NCBI RefSeq assembly: GCF_025370755.1
Contig: NZ_JAMXFC010000005.1
Span: 62,001 to 126,000 of the forward strand
Reading direction: 5' to 3'
DNA: 64,000 bases
Source: Laspinema sp. D2d
Lineage (GTDB): Bacteria; Cyanobacteriota; Cyanobacteriia; Cyanobacteriales; Laspinemataceae
Part shown: positions 52,785 to 63,320 of the stretch, piece after piece
Position numbering within the stretch: position 1 is the first letter of the stretch
How the letters are laid out: every line of letters starts with the position of its first letter
Translations under genes and position numbers: made by a program
Notes under the pieces: generated by a model
The model's database searches: none
What the model was told of the DNA's origin: nothing
The model's input: only the letters and a program-made list of their open reading frames with translations

Positions 52785-53413
52785 CTGGTTTGTCCTGTGG
52801 GTTAGTTGATTGCTTGTTGGCTCAGGAACCTAGCTCTCCCCATCCCTAGCAAAGCTTTAATCACTCTAGCTTTTGGACTTTGTAGCGCCAGGTAAAATAT
52901 GGCTACATGAGTTCAGGCCAGTGCTAGGAAAGGAATCCAGATGCTGTGCGTTCTCATGGAATTTAAACGAGACTCAACTGAAGTCGGGAAGAATTGAACT
53001 TCTGAGAGATGAGACTTTAGAGGAGGTATTCGGTGGGGAAAATCGGAAGATTTTGCCAACTTTGTGAGGGGTTGATCTGCTTTGATCTAATTTACCCCTG
53101 ACCTCGTGATCCTTTGATCCCGTCACCATCAAAGCTCCACCTTCTATTGTGGCGATCGCCTGGTTTTTCTAACATGGGTAAGATCCCTCTGATGATATGG
53201 GGAAGTCTACCCAAGTTTTTACACCTACTGAGAAATTACCTTTCTTTAAACATTTCTTAAACTATCCTAGGTATTTATCGCCAGGTTTCCCTCAACCCTT
53301 CACTCCCTTCGTCTTTAAATTTAGCCGATTTTTAAAAAAAGTTTAATTAGCTAAACCTTACATTATAATTTTCTATCTTAGCACAGATTAAACCGAATAA
53401 ATCCCTTTTTGGG
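52785..53413. other. 629-nt spacer, AT-rich queA promoter region
   Basis: No supported gene (a 64-residue frame at 52873-53067 has a poor start). The part from 53220 to 53410 is AT-rich and likely contains the queA promoter. Confidence 0.4.
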
Positions 53414-54598
53414 ATGACAAGTATGTTCCCTAACAAAATCGATTCTGAGACCCTAATCTCCCCGGTCACCGCCCTCAACGGCCCCAGCCACAGTAATACG
53501 GGGGGCGATCGCACCCTATCCGGATATGACTACCACCTGCCGGAAGACCGTATCGCTCAGAATCCGGTGACCCCTCGGGATCATTCTCGTTTGCTGGTGG
53601 TGGATTCCCCCACCACTCACCAGCATCGGAGATTCCGCGACCTCCCCAAACTCCTAGAACCCGGTGACTTACTGGTTCTCAACAATACTCGGGTAATGCC
53701 TGCTAGACTCTACGGCTCTAAATCCACAGGTGCACCTGTTGAGGTTCTGCTATTAGAAGAACAAAAGGAGAACCAGTGGTTAGGATTAGTCAAACCGGGA
53801 CGGCGGTTAAAACCGGGGGCGCTGATTCGGTTTCCTGCGCCAAACCCTCCAGCGGGCGAACCTCTATCAAACTCCACCTTATGGGCCACGGTTTTAGCCA
53901 CCGATGACGCGACGGGGGGGAGAATCTTGCAATTTGAAGCGGCACCGGGAGAGTCAGTGCGAGAGTTGCTAGAGTCCTATGGACAGGTGCCGTTACCGCC
54001 TTATATTACTCAATCGGTTGCTTCACCGGACCAGTATCAAACGGTTTATGCGGAACAGTCTGGATCCGCAGCCGCACCTACGGCGGGGTTGCACTTTACG
54101 GAAGAATTGCTCGATCGCCTGGAAGCCAAGGGAATTCATCGCGCTTTTGTCACCTTGCACGTCGGCGTGGGAACCTTTCGCCCGGTGGAGGTTGAAGATG
54201 TTACCCGCCATCAAATGCATGAAGAATGGGTGCAAGTGCCGGAGGAAACGGTGAAAAAAATCCGCGAAACCAAAGCGCGGGGGGGTCGAGTGATTGCGGT
54301 GGGAACAACGGGAGTGCGATCGCTTGAAGGTGCAGCGGTTACCGGGGAATTGCAGCCGTTTTGTGGCAAGACCGATTTATTTATCTATCCGGGATATCAG
54401 TGGCGCGTCGTCGATGGATTGATTACCAATTTTCATCTACCGAAATCGAGTTTGCTGATGTTGGTGAGTGCATTAGTGGGGCGCGATCGCCTGTTGGGAT
54501 TGTATCAGGAGGCGATCGCTCAGGAGTATCGCTTTTATTCCTTTGGGGACGCGATGATCATTTTACCTGCTGCCAAAACTGAAACCTCAGCCTCCTAA
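53414..54598 (+). CDS. queA: S-adenosylmethionine:tRNA ribosyltransferase-isomerase
   Basis: 394 residues. QueA transfers and isomerises the ribosyl part of SAM onto 7-aminomethyl-7-deazaguanine in tRNA to make epoxyqueuosine. Conserved blocks are present: [12 protein letters not shown] (~38-49), the RDHSRLLV block, [13 protein letters not shown], GPxxP-like [32 protein letters not shown], and the C-terminal [16 protein letters not shown]. The first ~35 residues before GYDYHLP are an extension with little similarity; the true start could be downstream, though no better start codon with a ribosome site is seen. Confidence 0.96.
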   Translation: MTSMFPNKIDSETLISPVTALNGPSHSNTGGDRTLSGYDYHLPEDRIAQNPVTPRDHSRLLVVDSPTTHQHRRFRDLPKLLEPGDLLVLNNTRVMPARLYGSKSTGAPVEVLLLEEQKENQWLGLVKPGRRLKPGALIRFPAPNPPAGEPLSNSTLWATVLATDDATGGRILQFEAAPGESVRELLESYGQVPLPPYITQSVASPDQYQTVYAEQSGSAAAPTAGLHFTEELLDRLEAKGIHRAFVTLHVGVGTFRPVEVEDVTRHQMHEEWVQVPEETVKKIRETKARGGRVIAVGTTGVRSLEGAAVTGELQPFCGKTDLFIYPGYQWRVVDGLITNFHLPKSSLLMLVSALVGRDRLLGLYQEAIAQEYRFYSFGDAMIILPAAKTETSAS

Positions 54599-54600
54599 AA

Positions 54601-54650
54601 AATTAAGCATCAAGCACTTGACAAATGACAATGCTTCATGCTTGATTTTT
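54601..54650. terminator. bidirectional terminator between queA and rpmF
   Basis: A 12-bp stem with one mismatch (54605-54616 with 54632-54643), flanked by T runs on both strands, lying between the queA stop and the end of rpmF. Confidence 0.75.
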
Positions 54651-54710
54651 GCCTGGAACGGATAGCAAGACGCGATCGCCCGCGTCTTGACCATCAATGA
54701 ACCCCAACCG

Positions 54711-54890
54711 TTAGGATTCTTCGTCCTCGTTATCTTCGTCAGAAGGATAGACAAAACCCGTAGAACGTCCGGTCAATACCGACTTGCCGAGGGACAGGGC
54801 TTTTTGAGCTTGTAAAGCTGCTTTGTTCTTCCAAGTTGCTTTACGTTTATCGCGCTTGGATTTCGAGGTTTTCTTCTTGGGAACCGCCAT
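54711..54890 (-). CDS. rpmF: 50S ribosomal protein L32 (bL32)
   Basis: A 59-residue protein not long enough for many gene callers' length limits. It begins [17 protein letters not shown], the standard bL32 N-terminus, and continues [21 protein letters not shown] with an acidic C-terminus ([10 protein letters not shown]). The zinc-ribbon cysteines of some bL32 proteins are absent, as in other cyanobacteria. ATG at 54890; stop TAA at 54711. Confidence 0.93.
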   Translation of the reverse strand: MAVPKKKTSKSKRDKRKATWKNKAALQAQKALSLGKSVLTGRSTGFVYPSDEDNEDEES

Positions 54891-55025
54891 AACCTGAATG
54901 ACTCAAATTTTTGACAACCTTTCCATTTTAAGCCATAATCTTGACTCTGCGATCGCACCGCGAGTCGTTTGCGGCTTTCTGGGGTAAAAAATTTTCATAC
55001 CCTACCCAGTTTTCCCCCTGGGTCC

Positions 55026-55868
55026 TCATGAATGAAAATTTTCATGCTCGATTACAAACACATTGGCATACAGATTCGCTAAAACCTGTTGTCCCTGTTG
55101 GGTCAGCCCTAAGTAAGGGAGGGCCTCCTGAATGTAAGGATAAACGCTTTCCCAATAAACCCGAGGATATTTGGCCCGCAGATCCCCAGGGTTTTCATAC
55201 CCCAGCTTTGCGTTCATGCCAATTTCTTCAAATTCATAGAACAGCGCACTAATCTTTTTCAAATATCTAGGATCGCTGAGTTGGCCGACTAGGGCCGCCG
55301 CCCGCACCAGTCCCGGATAAGTGCCATTTTCCTGAGAATCCTCAACCATCGGCATGGGAAACCGCGTTAGTTCGATATTCCGCTTGAGGGCTTCAGCATC
55401 AATCAGTTTATGGCCGCCAAAGCGCTCTTGAATAAATAGCTTATCGCGATCAACTCGATAGGGTGTCAAACTCGCAGAGGTCGCCCCTTCCGGTAGAGTC
55501 ACCGTTTCGCCATTGCAACCCGTGGCATAGATTCCGGCAGCGGTTTGATCCTGTTTGCAAACCCCTTTGACATAGCCGATATCGTGGCAGACGAGAGAAA
55601 TGATAAAGTGCAGCCAATCTTCACAGGAAACGCCCCCCTCACGGATGTGTTTCCCCCGCAAGATCTCTTGTCCCACTAACGTGATGTTAATGGTGTGTTC
55701 GATATTGTGGTACAAAGCATCGGTATTGGCTAGGTTCTCTAGGGCCATGTGGCCCGCCCACCCGATAATATCCGCATAGTCTGGTTTCAAACCCCCGTAT
55801 GTCCGGGCATAGCCTGCTTTAAGCTGGCGCACGAAGTCATCAATCAAGATTTCCGTGGTATTAAACAT
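55026..55868 (-). CDS. HD-domain metal-dependent phosphohydrolase
   Basis: 280 residues. HD-domain motifs are H in YHNIEHT (~53-58) and H-D in CHDIGY (~98-103), with later conserved Asp in VGQLSDPRY; these bind metal in phosphohydrolases acting on nucleotides or related phosphoesters. The substrate is not known. The C-terminal helices end in NLYANVFVIE. Start ATG at 55868. It is divergent from the region holding the 66-residue gene at 56341. Confidence 0.82.
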   Translation of the reverse strand: MFNTTEILIDDFVRQLKAGYARTYGGLKPDYADIIGWAGHMALENLANTDALYHNIEHTINITLVGQEILRGKHIREGGVSCEDWLHFIISLVCHDIGYVKGVCKQDQTAAGIYATGCNGETVTLPEGATSASLTPYRVDRDKLFIQERFGGHKLIDAEALKRNIELTRFPMPMVEDSQENGTYPGLVRAAALVGQLSDPRYLKKISALFYEFEEIGMNAKLGYENPGDLRAKYPRVYWESVYPYIQEALPYLGLTQQGQQVLANLYANVFVIEHENFHS

Positions 55869-56340
55869 ATCCCCTTCTGCCTGTTATTATTAGCGCTTGA
55901 TTGCCCTGGAGGGACCAAAAACGCCGAGTAGACCGCAAACTTTGCTCCTGTCAATCATAGAAACTCGGTAGGTGAGCTTGAACCAGAGAATTAGGTGCTG
56001 GTATTCAGTGTAGACAATTGGGTGACCTCAGAGGTAAAAATACAGAGTCAGACTCCGACTCCAGTCCCCTTGGGAATGGGAGTTAGAGTGGGGTCCCACC
56101 TTGCTTTGATCGGGAGACCCGAAATGAGGCGTCTGTGGCAACTGGGGACTTGTCTTCCCTAGCCGTTTTTTCAATATACGGTTTTCTGGTCTATTTCAAT
56201 GATGGAGATCCTCGGGAGTCGCGATCTAGATCACACCCATACCCTGGATGCGATCGCATCGTAGAAAAGCAGAATCGCTAAGATCTATATCATATCGATC
56301 CTACCGATTTTCAGTGGAAATTATAGGTTTCCGTAGAACA

Positions 56341-56541
56341 ATGGAACTAACCGCAGCCATGTCTCAAGTCCCGCTGGAAGAATTATACGGTCAAGTCATG
56401 TTTTCTAATGTGGTGACTCGTGCCGATCGCCAACAGCTTAAAGCCGCGCTGCTAAAAGATTGCTTGAGCGAAGATGAACAAGCCATTATTGACCGAGTGC
56501 TTTATAATGTCCGCCGGGGATGGCTCCAGCTTATCGATTGA
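56341..56541 (+). CDS. small conserved hypothetical protein
   Basis: 66 residues from the ATG at 56341; an upstream frame extends but its residues are low in complexity and unconserved. The sequence VPLEELYGQVMFSNVVTRADRQ...L.DCLSEDEQAIIDRVLYNVRRGW is all-helical and resembles a short protein repeatedly found in cyanobacteria. Function unknown. Confidence 0.65.
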   Translation: MELTAAMSQVPLEELYGQVMFSNVVTRADRQQLKAALLKDCLSEDEQAIIDRVLYNVRRGWLQLID

Positions 56542-56998
56542 ACTCCCACCCCCTTATAAAAAAACCTGCTTCTGACTTTAAGCAGTGAGTACGGTATCTT
56601 TTTCTTTTATTCGTTTTATCCGATTTTATATTCGGATGTTGTCCGCTGAGAACAGTTCCTCAACCTGTCAGCATCCTTTGGTTTTTCATCTCTTAATTGA
56701 TTCTCCCAGACTCCAGAATCTTCAAAGGGCAAAAATTTTGATGAATCTCCCTCTCCTGGAGTGAGTATTGAGGGCAATTTTTGCTGAGCATTTTATAATT
56801 CTTCCCTAGGACCTTGGTTTAGCATTCTGTCCTAGAGATCTCATCCCTAGGCTGTAGCCCTTACTCGGTCCCCTTGACGGTCAAGGGTTGGTGTAGGCTG
56901 AATCAGAGAAGTTAAACCCTTGACCCGGTAAAGATTAAGCGCGATCGCCCCTCGGAAAAAATGCTACGATAAGAAAGACGTTTAGACGGGTGCGACTC
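56542..56998. other. 457-nt spacer
   Basis: No gene. A reverse frame (56935-57144) overlaps the psb28 gene and is a shadow. Confidence 0.4.
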
Positions 56999-57355
56999 GT
57001 GAGTGTCTCCGTACAATTTATCAAGGGTTTAGATGAGGAACTCGGCGGAATTAGTCTGCGAAAAGGCCGAAACTCAGGAACGAAAACAGTAGTATTACTG
57101 TTTGAACGGGTCCAAGCGATGGAAAAAGGCCGAAGCTTTATCAATAAAATAGAAACCTTAAATTTGTCTGATGAAGAAGGGGAAATTCAAGTCATTCCCA
57201 ATGGCATGAAATTTCAATTTGTTGATGATGATAATCTGTCTCAAGCTGAATGTTCGTTTGAGGTGACTTCTGATGAAGCTTGGGAACGGGTGATGAGATT
57301 TTTGCACCGATATGCCGATGCACATGGGTTTGAATTTCAAGCCCCTCAAGTCTAG
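56999..57355 (+). CDS. psb28: photosystem II assembly factor Psb28 family
   Basis: 118 residues from a GTG at 56999 (an upstream GTG at 56990 adds three). Psb28 binds PSII assembly intermediates near CP47 and influences chlorophyll protein biogenesis. Pattern VQFIKGLDEE...SLRKGR, VLLFERVQAM, SDEEGEIQV and the closing EAWERVMRFLHRYADAHGFEF match the family; the divergence from main Psb28 and the extended central strand suggest the Psb28-2 type. It is a soluble stromal-side protein. Confidence 0.85.
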   Translation: MSVSVQFIKGLDEELGGISLRKGRNSGTKTVVLLFERVQAMEKGRSFINKIETLNLSDEEGEIQVIPNGMKFQFVDDDNLSQAECSFEVTSDEAWERVMRFLHRYADAHGFEFQAPQV

Positions 57356-57555
57356 GCTTTCTTCTGGGGCGATCGCCAATCCGAGGGCTATTAGCTGGGC
57401 TCAATGGGATTGATTGACCCCCGCAATTTTCCCGGATCCTACCCTAACTGGCACCTCAATCGAGAATTTCTGTATCAAAAGCTACAAAAACCCAGGACAG
57501 GGCGGTGATACTAAGGTACGATGCAGGTTACGCAATCAGCAGTTCAACAGCGTGA

Positions 57556-57906
<351 letters not shown>

Positions 57907-57983
57907 AACCCTGAGACAGAATAAAGACTCCTGAATTGAGACTGATTTAATGGATCCTCAATTCCTCATTCTCCGTTCTCCTC

Positions 57984-58020
57984 AAATCCCTCTCCAACTT
58001 AGGTTGGAGAGGGATTTTTT
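57984..58020. terminator. bidirectional terminator between glnB and rdgB
   Basis: A 13-bp perfect stem (57986-57998 with 58003-58015), TTAG loop, and a T tract. The rdgB stop codon on the other strand lies in the T-tract base. Confidence 0.85.
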
Positions 58021-58624
58021 AGGAAAAATCTAAGGTAGCCAATTGAGGCAAGAGAATCTTAAAGGCTTCACCCCGATGACTCAGACGTTTTTTAGTCTCG
58101 GGGTCCATTTCCGCAAAGGACTGACGCTGTTCGGGGTGGTAAAAAATAGGGTCGTAACCAAAGCCGTTATTTCCCCGGGGACGATGGAGGATCCGACCCG
58201 GACAAATCCCTTCCGCTTGTAAGGCAATAGAACCATCGGGACGGGCGATCGCAATGGCACAGACAAACTGCGCCTCGCGATTCAATTCACTCCCTAACTC
58301 AAATAGCAGGCGATCAATCCGCTCCTGATCCGTTGCACCATAGCGAGCGGAAAAAATCCCGGGACTACCATCGAGAGCATCCACAGCCAACCCCGAATCA
58401 TCGGCGATCGCCCATTGTCCCGTTGCGATCGCCACCTCCGACGCCTTAAGCACTGCATTTTCCATAAAGGTCTCGCCGGTCTCCTCAACATCGATTTCTG
58501 GGGGTTTAAGCTGCAATTCCCAGCCCAACTCTCCCAAATAAGCCTCCATTTCGTCGAGCTTACCGGGATTGCTGGTGGCAACCACCAGGGTTTTTTGCAT
58601 TTCAGGTTCGGATTCTAAAGTCAT
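58019..58624 (-). CDS. rdgB: non-canonical purine NTP pyrophosphatase (RdgB/HAM1)
   Basis: 201 residues. Hydrolyses dITP, XTP and related NTPs to prevent their incorporation. Conserved VVATSNPGK(L)DEM (14-25), ADDSGLAVDALDGSPGIFSARY (~75-95), NNGFGYDPIF and SHRGEAF motifs are present. Start ATG at 58624; the ATG eight codons downstream (58600) begins nearer the conserved strand and is an alternative. Confidence 0.94.
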   Translation of the reverse strand: MTLESEPEMQKTLVVATSNPGKLDEMEAYLGELGWELQLKPPEIDVEETGETFMENAVLKASEVAIATGQWAIADDSGLAVDALDGSPGIFSARYGATDQERIDRLLFELGSELNREAQFVCAIAIARPDGSIALQAEGICPGRILHRPRGNNGFGYDPIFYHPEQRQSFAEMDPETKKRLSHRGEAFKILLPQLATLDFS

Positions 58625-58688
58625 AGTAGGAAAAGGGATTCTGTATCAACGGTTCAGAAGGAGCGGAAAACAACGGGAAAATGACCCG

Positions 58689-60155
58689 CTAAACCCCCTC
58701 GGCCCATTGTTTGGCCCAGGCTAAGGTATCACGGACTTGGGCTAGGTTGGGAGCTTCACAATACAGCCTCAAAACGGGTTCAGTGCCGCTAAACCGAATC
58801 AGCAACCAACTGCCATCGCTTAAGCGGAATTTGTAGCCATCAATAGTCAGACAATCCACCACAGATTGACCGGCGATTTCCTTCAATGTGGTGGTTTTGA
58901 GTTGTTCCCGCAGGCGATCGGCCACGGCCATACTGCTTAAGGGTAAATCGATGCGATCGTAGCTAAAGTGGTAGTCCGCTTGGTCCTGAGCCCGACGATA
59001 CAGAGTGCCTAGTTCTAAGCCGGAGTGAACGATCGCCTCTAGGAGGTACAAAGAAGAGAGCAAGGCATCCCGTTCTGGGACATGAGTGCCATATCCAATA
59101 CCGCCCGACTCTTCGCCGCCAATCAAGACGCGATTTTCTAGCATCCGATCGGCGATATATTTGAAGCCAATCGCCGTTTCCATCAGAGGTCTATCGTACA
59201 ATTTGGCTACCCGGGGAATCAGGTCCGAACCACTGACCGTTTTGATGACGGCCCCCATAAATCCGCGCCGTTTAGCGAGATGTTCGATTAAGACGGGGAT
59301 CAAGATTTGGGAACTGAGGAAAGTGCCATCACCATCAACCGCAGCAATGCGATCGGCATCGCCATCGAAGACAAATCCGACCGATAACCCGGGATTGACC
59401 GATCGCCGGTGAGTTCGCATGAGTCGGAAGAGGGAGGAGAGGTAGCGCGGCAGGGGTTCTGGGGCACCGCCATCAAAGAGGGGGTCGCGATCGCTATTGA
59501 TTTCCTGCACCGGGACCTCCAGGATTTTACCCAATCCCGTAGCTCCCGCCCCATGCATCGCATCCACAAACACCGTGAGTTGACCTTGGGCGACGGCCTC
59601 TTTAATCCGGGCAATATCCACCATTGAGCGCAGCATTTCGCAGTAACTCGGCCAGATATTGAACTTCTCTAACTTCCCTGGGGAAGCAGACCCTACCGGG
59701 TTTTCCTGTGCCAGTTGCGCTTCAATCCGGTGGGTGACTTCCGGAGGAACTGAACCTCCAAATGCGCCCTTGACTTTTAAGCCCAGGTAGGCTGCCGGAT
59801 TATGGGAAGCAGTCAAGACAATGGCACCGAGGGCCTTGCGTTGGTTGGCTAACCAACTAAAGGCGGGGGTAGGGGCGTAGGATTCTGACAGCATCACGTC
59901 AAACCCCACAGATTGGATAGACTCAGCCGCAGCTTGGGCAAAGGTTTCCGCCATAAAACGGCGATCGAACCCCACGATAATCGTTCGGCTTCCCGTGGCG
60001 GGTCCATAAACTTCCTCTAAAATCTGGGCGGCGATCGCCGCCACCCGGACCACCCGCTCAAAAGTAAAATCAGCGGCAATCACACCGCGCCAACCATCGG
60101 TACCAAACTTAATCGGGCTACCATTCACGGGGAGAGAGATAGGCGCAGAGCTCAT
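58689..60155 (-). CDS. alpha-D-phosphohexomutase (phosphoglucomutase/phosphomannomutase type)
   Basis: About 488 residues from ATG at 60155. It interconverts hexose 1- and 6-phosphates, likely glucose for glycogen or polysaccharide. Active-site phosphoserine loop TASHNP (~112-117), metal loop DGDADR (~263-268), sugar-binding GGEESGG (~353-359) and phosphate loop RFSGTEPVLRLY (~455-466) are all intact. An upstream TTG adds five residues. Confidence 0.93.
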   Translation of the reverse strand: MSSAPISLPVNGSPIKFGTDGWRGVIAADFTFERVVRVAAIAAQILEEVYGPATGSRTIIVGFDRRFMAETFAQAAAESIQSVGFDVMLSESYAPTPAFSWLANQRKALGAIVLTASHNPAAYLGLKVKGAFGGSVPPEVTHRIEAQLAQENPVGSASPGKLEKFNIWPSYCEMLRSMVDIARIKEAVAQGQLTVFVDAMHGAGATGLGKILEVPVQEINSDRDPLFDGGAPEPLPRYLSSLFRLMRTHRRSVNPGLSVGFVFDGDADRIAAVDGDGTFLSSQILIPVLIEHLAKRRGFMGAVIKTVSGSDLIPRVAKLYDRPLMETAIGFKYIADRMLENRVLIGGEESGGIGYGTHVPERDALLSSLYLLEAIVHSGLELGTLYRRAQDQADYHFSYDRIDLPLSSMAVADRLREQLKTTTLKEIAGQSVVDCLTIDGYKFRLSDGSWLLIRFSGTEPVLRLYCEAPNLAQVRDTLAWAKQWAEGV

Positions 60156-60387
60156 AAATATGTGCCTCAAACCACAATAATTGTTAAAGAAATATCAACT
60201 TAGCCAGGATCCTAATCGACCCTCAGAGAATCAGCGCAAAAGATAGATTGACTCATCAGGTTTTGCACTCGGTGGTTACCGACTGATCTCTGTCCTAAGC
60301 GTTTAAGATTTTATCAAAAAACTTGAGAGATAAAACAGGTTTAAACAGATTAGTCAGTGAAAGTTCGTCCCTTTAAAGGAGAGATTT

Positions 60388-60549
60388 GTGAGATATTTTA
60401 GGCCAAAAGTTAATGAATCGACACAATCGCCTGGTTCACAGCGATCGGGTAAATCAATACTAGACCGAAGGCACTTGACCCAATGTAAATATTTGGTAAT
60501 TTTTCGGGGACTGGTTTACTGGGAGCAATCCTTAAAACTGCTAAAATAA
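60388..60549 (+). CDS. possible small protein, 53 aa
   Basis: A 53-residue frame with GTG start and AAGGAG 6 nt upstream, in the spacer before the RTX-repeat gene. It begins MRYFRPKVNE and ends with a basic/hydrophobic stretch. No family is recognised, so coding status rests only on the ribosome binding site. Confidence 0.25.
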   Translation: MRYFRPKVNESTQSPGSQRSGKSILDRRHLTQCKYLVIFRGLVYWEQSLKLLK

Positions 60550-60597
60550 TTGAGTCTGTTTTATTCTCTTGTAAATTCAGGAAACCCGTAATCGAAT

Positions 60598-61770
60598 ATG
60601 GCTATTATAATTGGCACAGAGCAGGCTGACCTCATCTTGGGAACCGTTGAATCGGATTCAATTTTGGGCTTAAAAGGTGAAGACACAATCGACGGAAGCT
60701 CAGGAAATAATACCATCAACGGTAACCAGGGGGCGGATATCATCAGTGGCAAGGAAGGGGATGACTTCCTGTTTGGGGGTCAAGGAGATGACGTCATTTA
60801 TAGCGGCACGGGAAATGACACCCTCTTTGGAAACTTAGACAATGACAACCTATTTGGGGAATCTGGAAACGATCTGCTATTAGGTGAGGCGGGACGAGAT
60901 ATCCTCTACGGGGGCGATGGAAATGATCTTTTGCAGGGTGGGGATGATAACGACACCCTCCTCGGGGACACTGGGGATGATACGCTATTTGGAGAAATAG
61001 GCGATGACGTCTTATTTGGGAATAAAGGGGATGATCTGATCCTAGGAGGACTGGGAGACGAAACCCTCTATGGTGGACGGGATGACGATAACCTGTTTGG
61101 AGAAGAGGGGAATGACCAGCTATTTGGGGATTTAGGAAATGATATCTTAAATGGCAACATCGGTACCGATACCTTAGAGGGGGGAGAAGGTGAAGATACC
61201 CTCTATGGTGGACGTGGGGATGACAGTTTTTTTGGAGGTGCAGGAAGTGATTGGCTGTTTGGGGATTTAGGTGCGGATAGCTTGACGGGTAGCACCGGGT
61301 CAGACTATTTTGTGTTGCAATCAAATGCTGGGGTAGATTTGATTACTGACTACAACCCGCAAGAGGATTTCTTAGCTTTAGATAAGGGCTTGGAATTCGG
61401 GGATTTGGACTTTAAAAATATTACAAATGTTGGTCCAGATAATAGTCTTACCTCTAGTACCGCTATCTTGCTTAGAGATACAGAAAGAATTATTGCCATT
61501 TTATCGGGAGCGTCCGCCTCTACTTTCACCGGGGCAGATTTTGTGGATATTTCTGGACAACCGATTTCTATTGAACGTCCCCCCGTGGAAGATAATACGA
61601 GTGAGGAAACTGAGGATATTACAGCGACTAATAATCTATTTGCGACGGGTTTGGCGGATCTGTTTGCAACGCCGACAGAGGAGAATTTGGAATCTAGTGT
61701 TAATCAGAATATTCGCAGTGGATCTGATTTTTTGGCCTTGGATAATACGGATAGCCTGGGACTAATTTAA
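60598..61770 (+). CDS. RTX-type calcium-binding repeat protein
   Basis: 390 residues, probably secreted by type I export without an N-terminal signal. Residues ~10-245 consist of about 20 Gly/Asp-rich nonapeptides (GGxGxDxLF, GNLDNDNLFG), predicted to bind Ca2+ in a beta-roll. The C-terminal ~140 residues (DYFVLQSNAGVDLITDYNP ... ISGQP) resemble the end of cyanobacterial hemolysin-like proteins, followed by an acidic tail. No catalytic domain and no T1SS genes nearby. ATG at 60598. Confidence 0.88.
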   Translation: MAIIIGTEQADLILGTVESDSILGLKGEDTIDGSSGNNTINGNQGADIISGKEGDDFLFGGQGDDVIYSGTGNDTLFGNLDNDNLFGESGNDLLLGEAGRDILYGGDGNDLLQGGDDNDTLLGDTGDDTLFGEIGDDVLFGNKGDDLILGGLGDETLYGGRDDDNLFGEEGNDQLFGDLGNDILNGNIGTDTLEGGEGEDTLYGGRGDDSFFGGAGSDWLFGDLGADSLTGSTGSDYFVLQSNAGVDLITDYNPQEDFLALDKGLEFGDLDFKNITNVGPDNSLTSSTAILLRDTERIIAILSGASASTFTGADFVDISGQPISIERPPVEDNTSEETEDITATNNLFATGLADLFATPTEENLESSVNQNIRSGSDFLALDNTDSLGLI

Positions 61771-61990
61771 CCCGAGGAATAGAAGAGGAGGAGATCAGGA
61801 GTGGGAGCGGCTGAAACTTTAAACTATTAGGGAGCCAGGGTAGGGGCGATCGCCTTTGAAGTTGACCCAGGGATCATGTGAATCCCAAGGACAATAGCAG
61901 CCTTTTAGAAAAGAGGGTAAGCCCGGAATTACAATCAAAGGGACCCTCACGAGGGTCGAGTTCCTGATGGACCCGACCCTCCCCAACTTG

Positions 61991-62338
61991 TTATTCTCCG
62001 TCAACCCTCACCGAATCCTCAAGATCGGGGGTATGCTCGATCGCCGCTTCTGATAACACGTCCAGGAGCGATCGCAACTTGATCCGCTGGATGTAGGGCC
62101 ACCCTCCAGAGGTTTCGATATCTCGCAACAAGTTGTAAAGTGCCTGTCGGTTACTGGGTAGAGATTCCAAAAACAAACTTTCGCAAATTTCTCGATGAAG
62201 TTGCTCTAAAGTCCGCAGTAACTCCAAGAGTGCCAGACAATCCCCTTGGTAATGATTGGCGACAAGTCGCAAGTCTTCAATCGTACTGCTTAAATTGGGT
62301 AGTTTGCCGTCAGAGTCAAGATTTGTAGTCAAGTCCAT
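61991..62338 (-). CDS. conserved cyanobacterial hypothetical protein
   Basis: 115 residues, all-helical, with LRLVANHYQGDCLALLELLRTLEQLHREI (~24-52) and LPSNRQALYNLLRDIE followed by YIQRIKLRSLL; resembles short cyanobacterial proteins of unknown role. No signal peptide. ATG at 62338; gap to the RTX gene is ~220 nt. Confidence 0.65.
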   Translation of the reverse strand: MDLTTNLDSDGKLPNLSSTIEDLRLVANHYQGDCLALLELLRTLEQLHREICESLFLESLPSNRQALYNLLRDIETSGGWPYIQRIKLRSLLDVLSEAAIEHTPDLEDSVRVDGE

Positions 62339-63320
62339 TGTAGTTTTTTTGCCTCAAAGTCGCGGGTAAACATTCCAATCCTTAAGCTGGGCTTTCACCG
62401 GCTTGTACTGGGAGTCTATGGCTATCAAATTTGATATTTTATCTAACTTTGTACCGAGGAAGAGAAAGGGGATCCGTTGAGGTTCGGTTAAAAATCCGGG
62501 TTTCCCGAGGCGATCGCTCCCTGACTCCCTCCATTCTTAACGTAGGGGGACCCTCTAGGGTAGAAACTCGGTTGCTTGAAAAATTCCCCGCCTGGGTTGC
62601 AACAGAGTTTTCATTCAAACGCTTCAGTCTCAGTGGCGATCGCTCAGACCCTCTTCAACCTTTCTCGCCTTCAAGGGGTTGGTTTCCGAAGTTAAGATAC
62701 TCAATCCGCCAGTCTTTATCCCGATCCCAGGTTTGAGGATCCCTATAAATGGTGCATTCTGGCATTGATGAAAATACCCTTGGATTCCAGAAAATATCGT
62801 CTGGGGATCACAACCCTTGCATTCTTCCCTCTCTCCACAAGAATTAAAAGCAACCTACGTTACGATGGGTGCTTATTTCGGTAAAATGCTCTATGGCATC
62901 TAAAACCAACGTAAAATGCTTAAACCTCGACAGGACAATTCCCGCTTCCCTGAGAAGTCGGAGTCGCCTTGTCGCCGTAGCAAGCTGAAACGGACCGAGG
63001 AGATCATCTCTTCCGGTCAGCTTACCCAATCCCGCTGACTGACCTAGATGCAACCTCCTCAATCCCGGATCGCCGAACAAAAACGCCCGCACTCTTTTCC
63101 GACAGTGCCACAACTGACAAAACCGATTGAGGATTTGGGTGGCTCCGTCGTGATTTCTGCGGTAGACGTTTCGTTGTCATAGATGAGTAAGTTTACTCAT
63201 TAGTTCTGAATCGAACTTGCAAAGGCTTAACGGTTTGGGTTCGGTCTTTCAAACGAAATTGAACCCAAACCGCAGATTAACCCCTGGTGGGATTGTCAAA
63301 TTTTGAAATAAAGGTTGACC
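62339..63320. other. 982-nt spacer upstream of psbO
   Basis: No convincing gene. It holds an AGAAACTCGGTTGCTTGA repeat (62562-62579), a GGTCAGC...GCTGACTGACC inverted repeat near 63013-63045, an 8-bp palindrome ATGAGTAA-GT-TTACTCAT (63183-63200) and a strong hairpin at 63231-63272. Confidence 0.5.
63231..63272 (+). promoter_or_regulatory. 12-bp hairpin 49 nt upstream of psbO
   Basis: CGGTTTGGGTTC (63231-63242) pairs perfectly with GAACCCAAACCG (63261-63272). It could be in the psbO 5' UTR (stability or translation control) or a terminator for upstream transcription; no T run follows. Confidence 0.5.

Noticed and set aside
61819-62004. 61-residue reverse frame between the RTX gene and the 115-residue gene
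   Set aside because: Overlaps the end of a better-supported gene and lacks conserved features.
62844-63113. 89-residue reverse frame upstream of psbO
   Set aside because: Arg/Leu-rich with no family features or ribosome site; the region is more likely regulatory or decayed.
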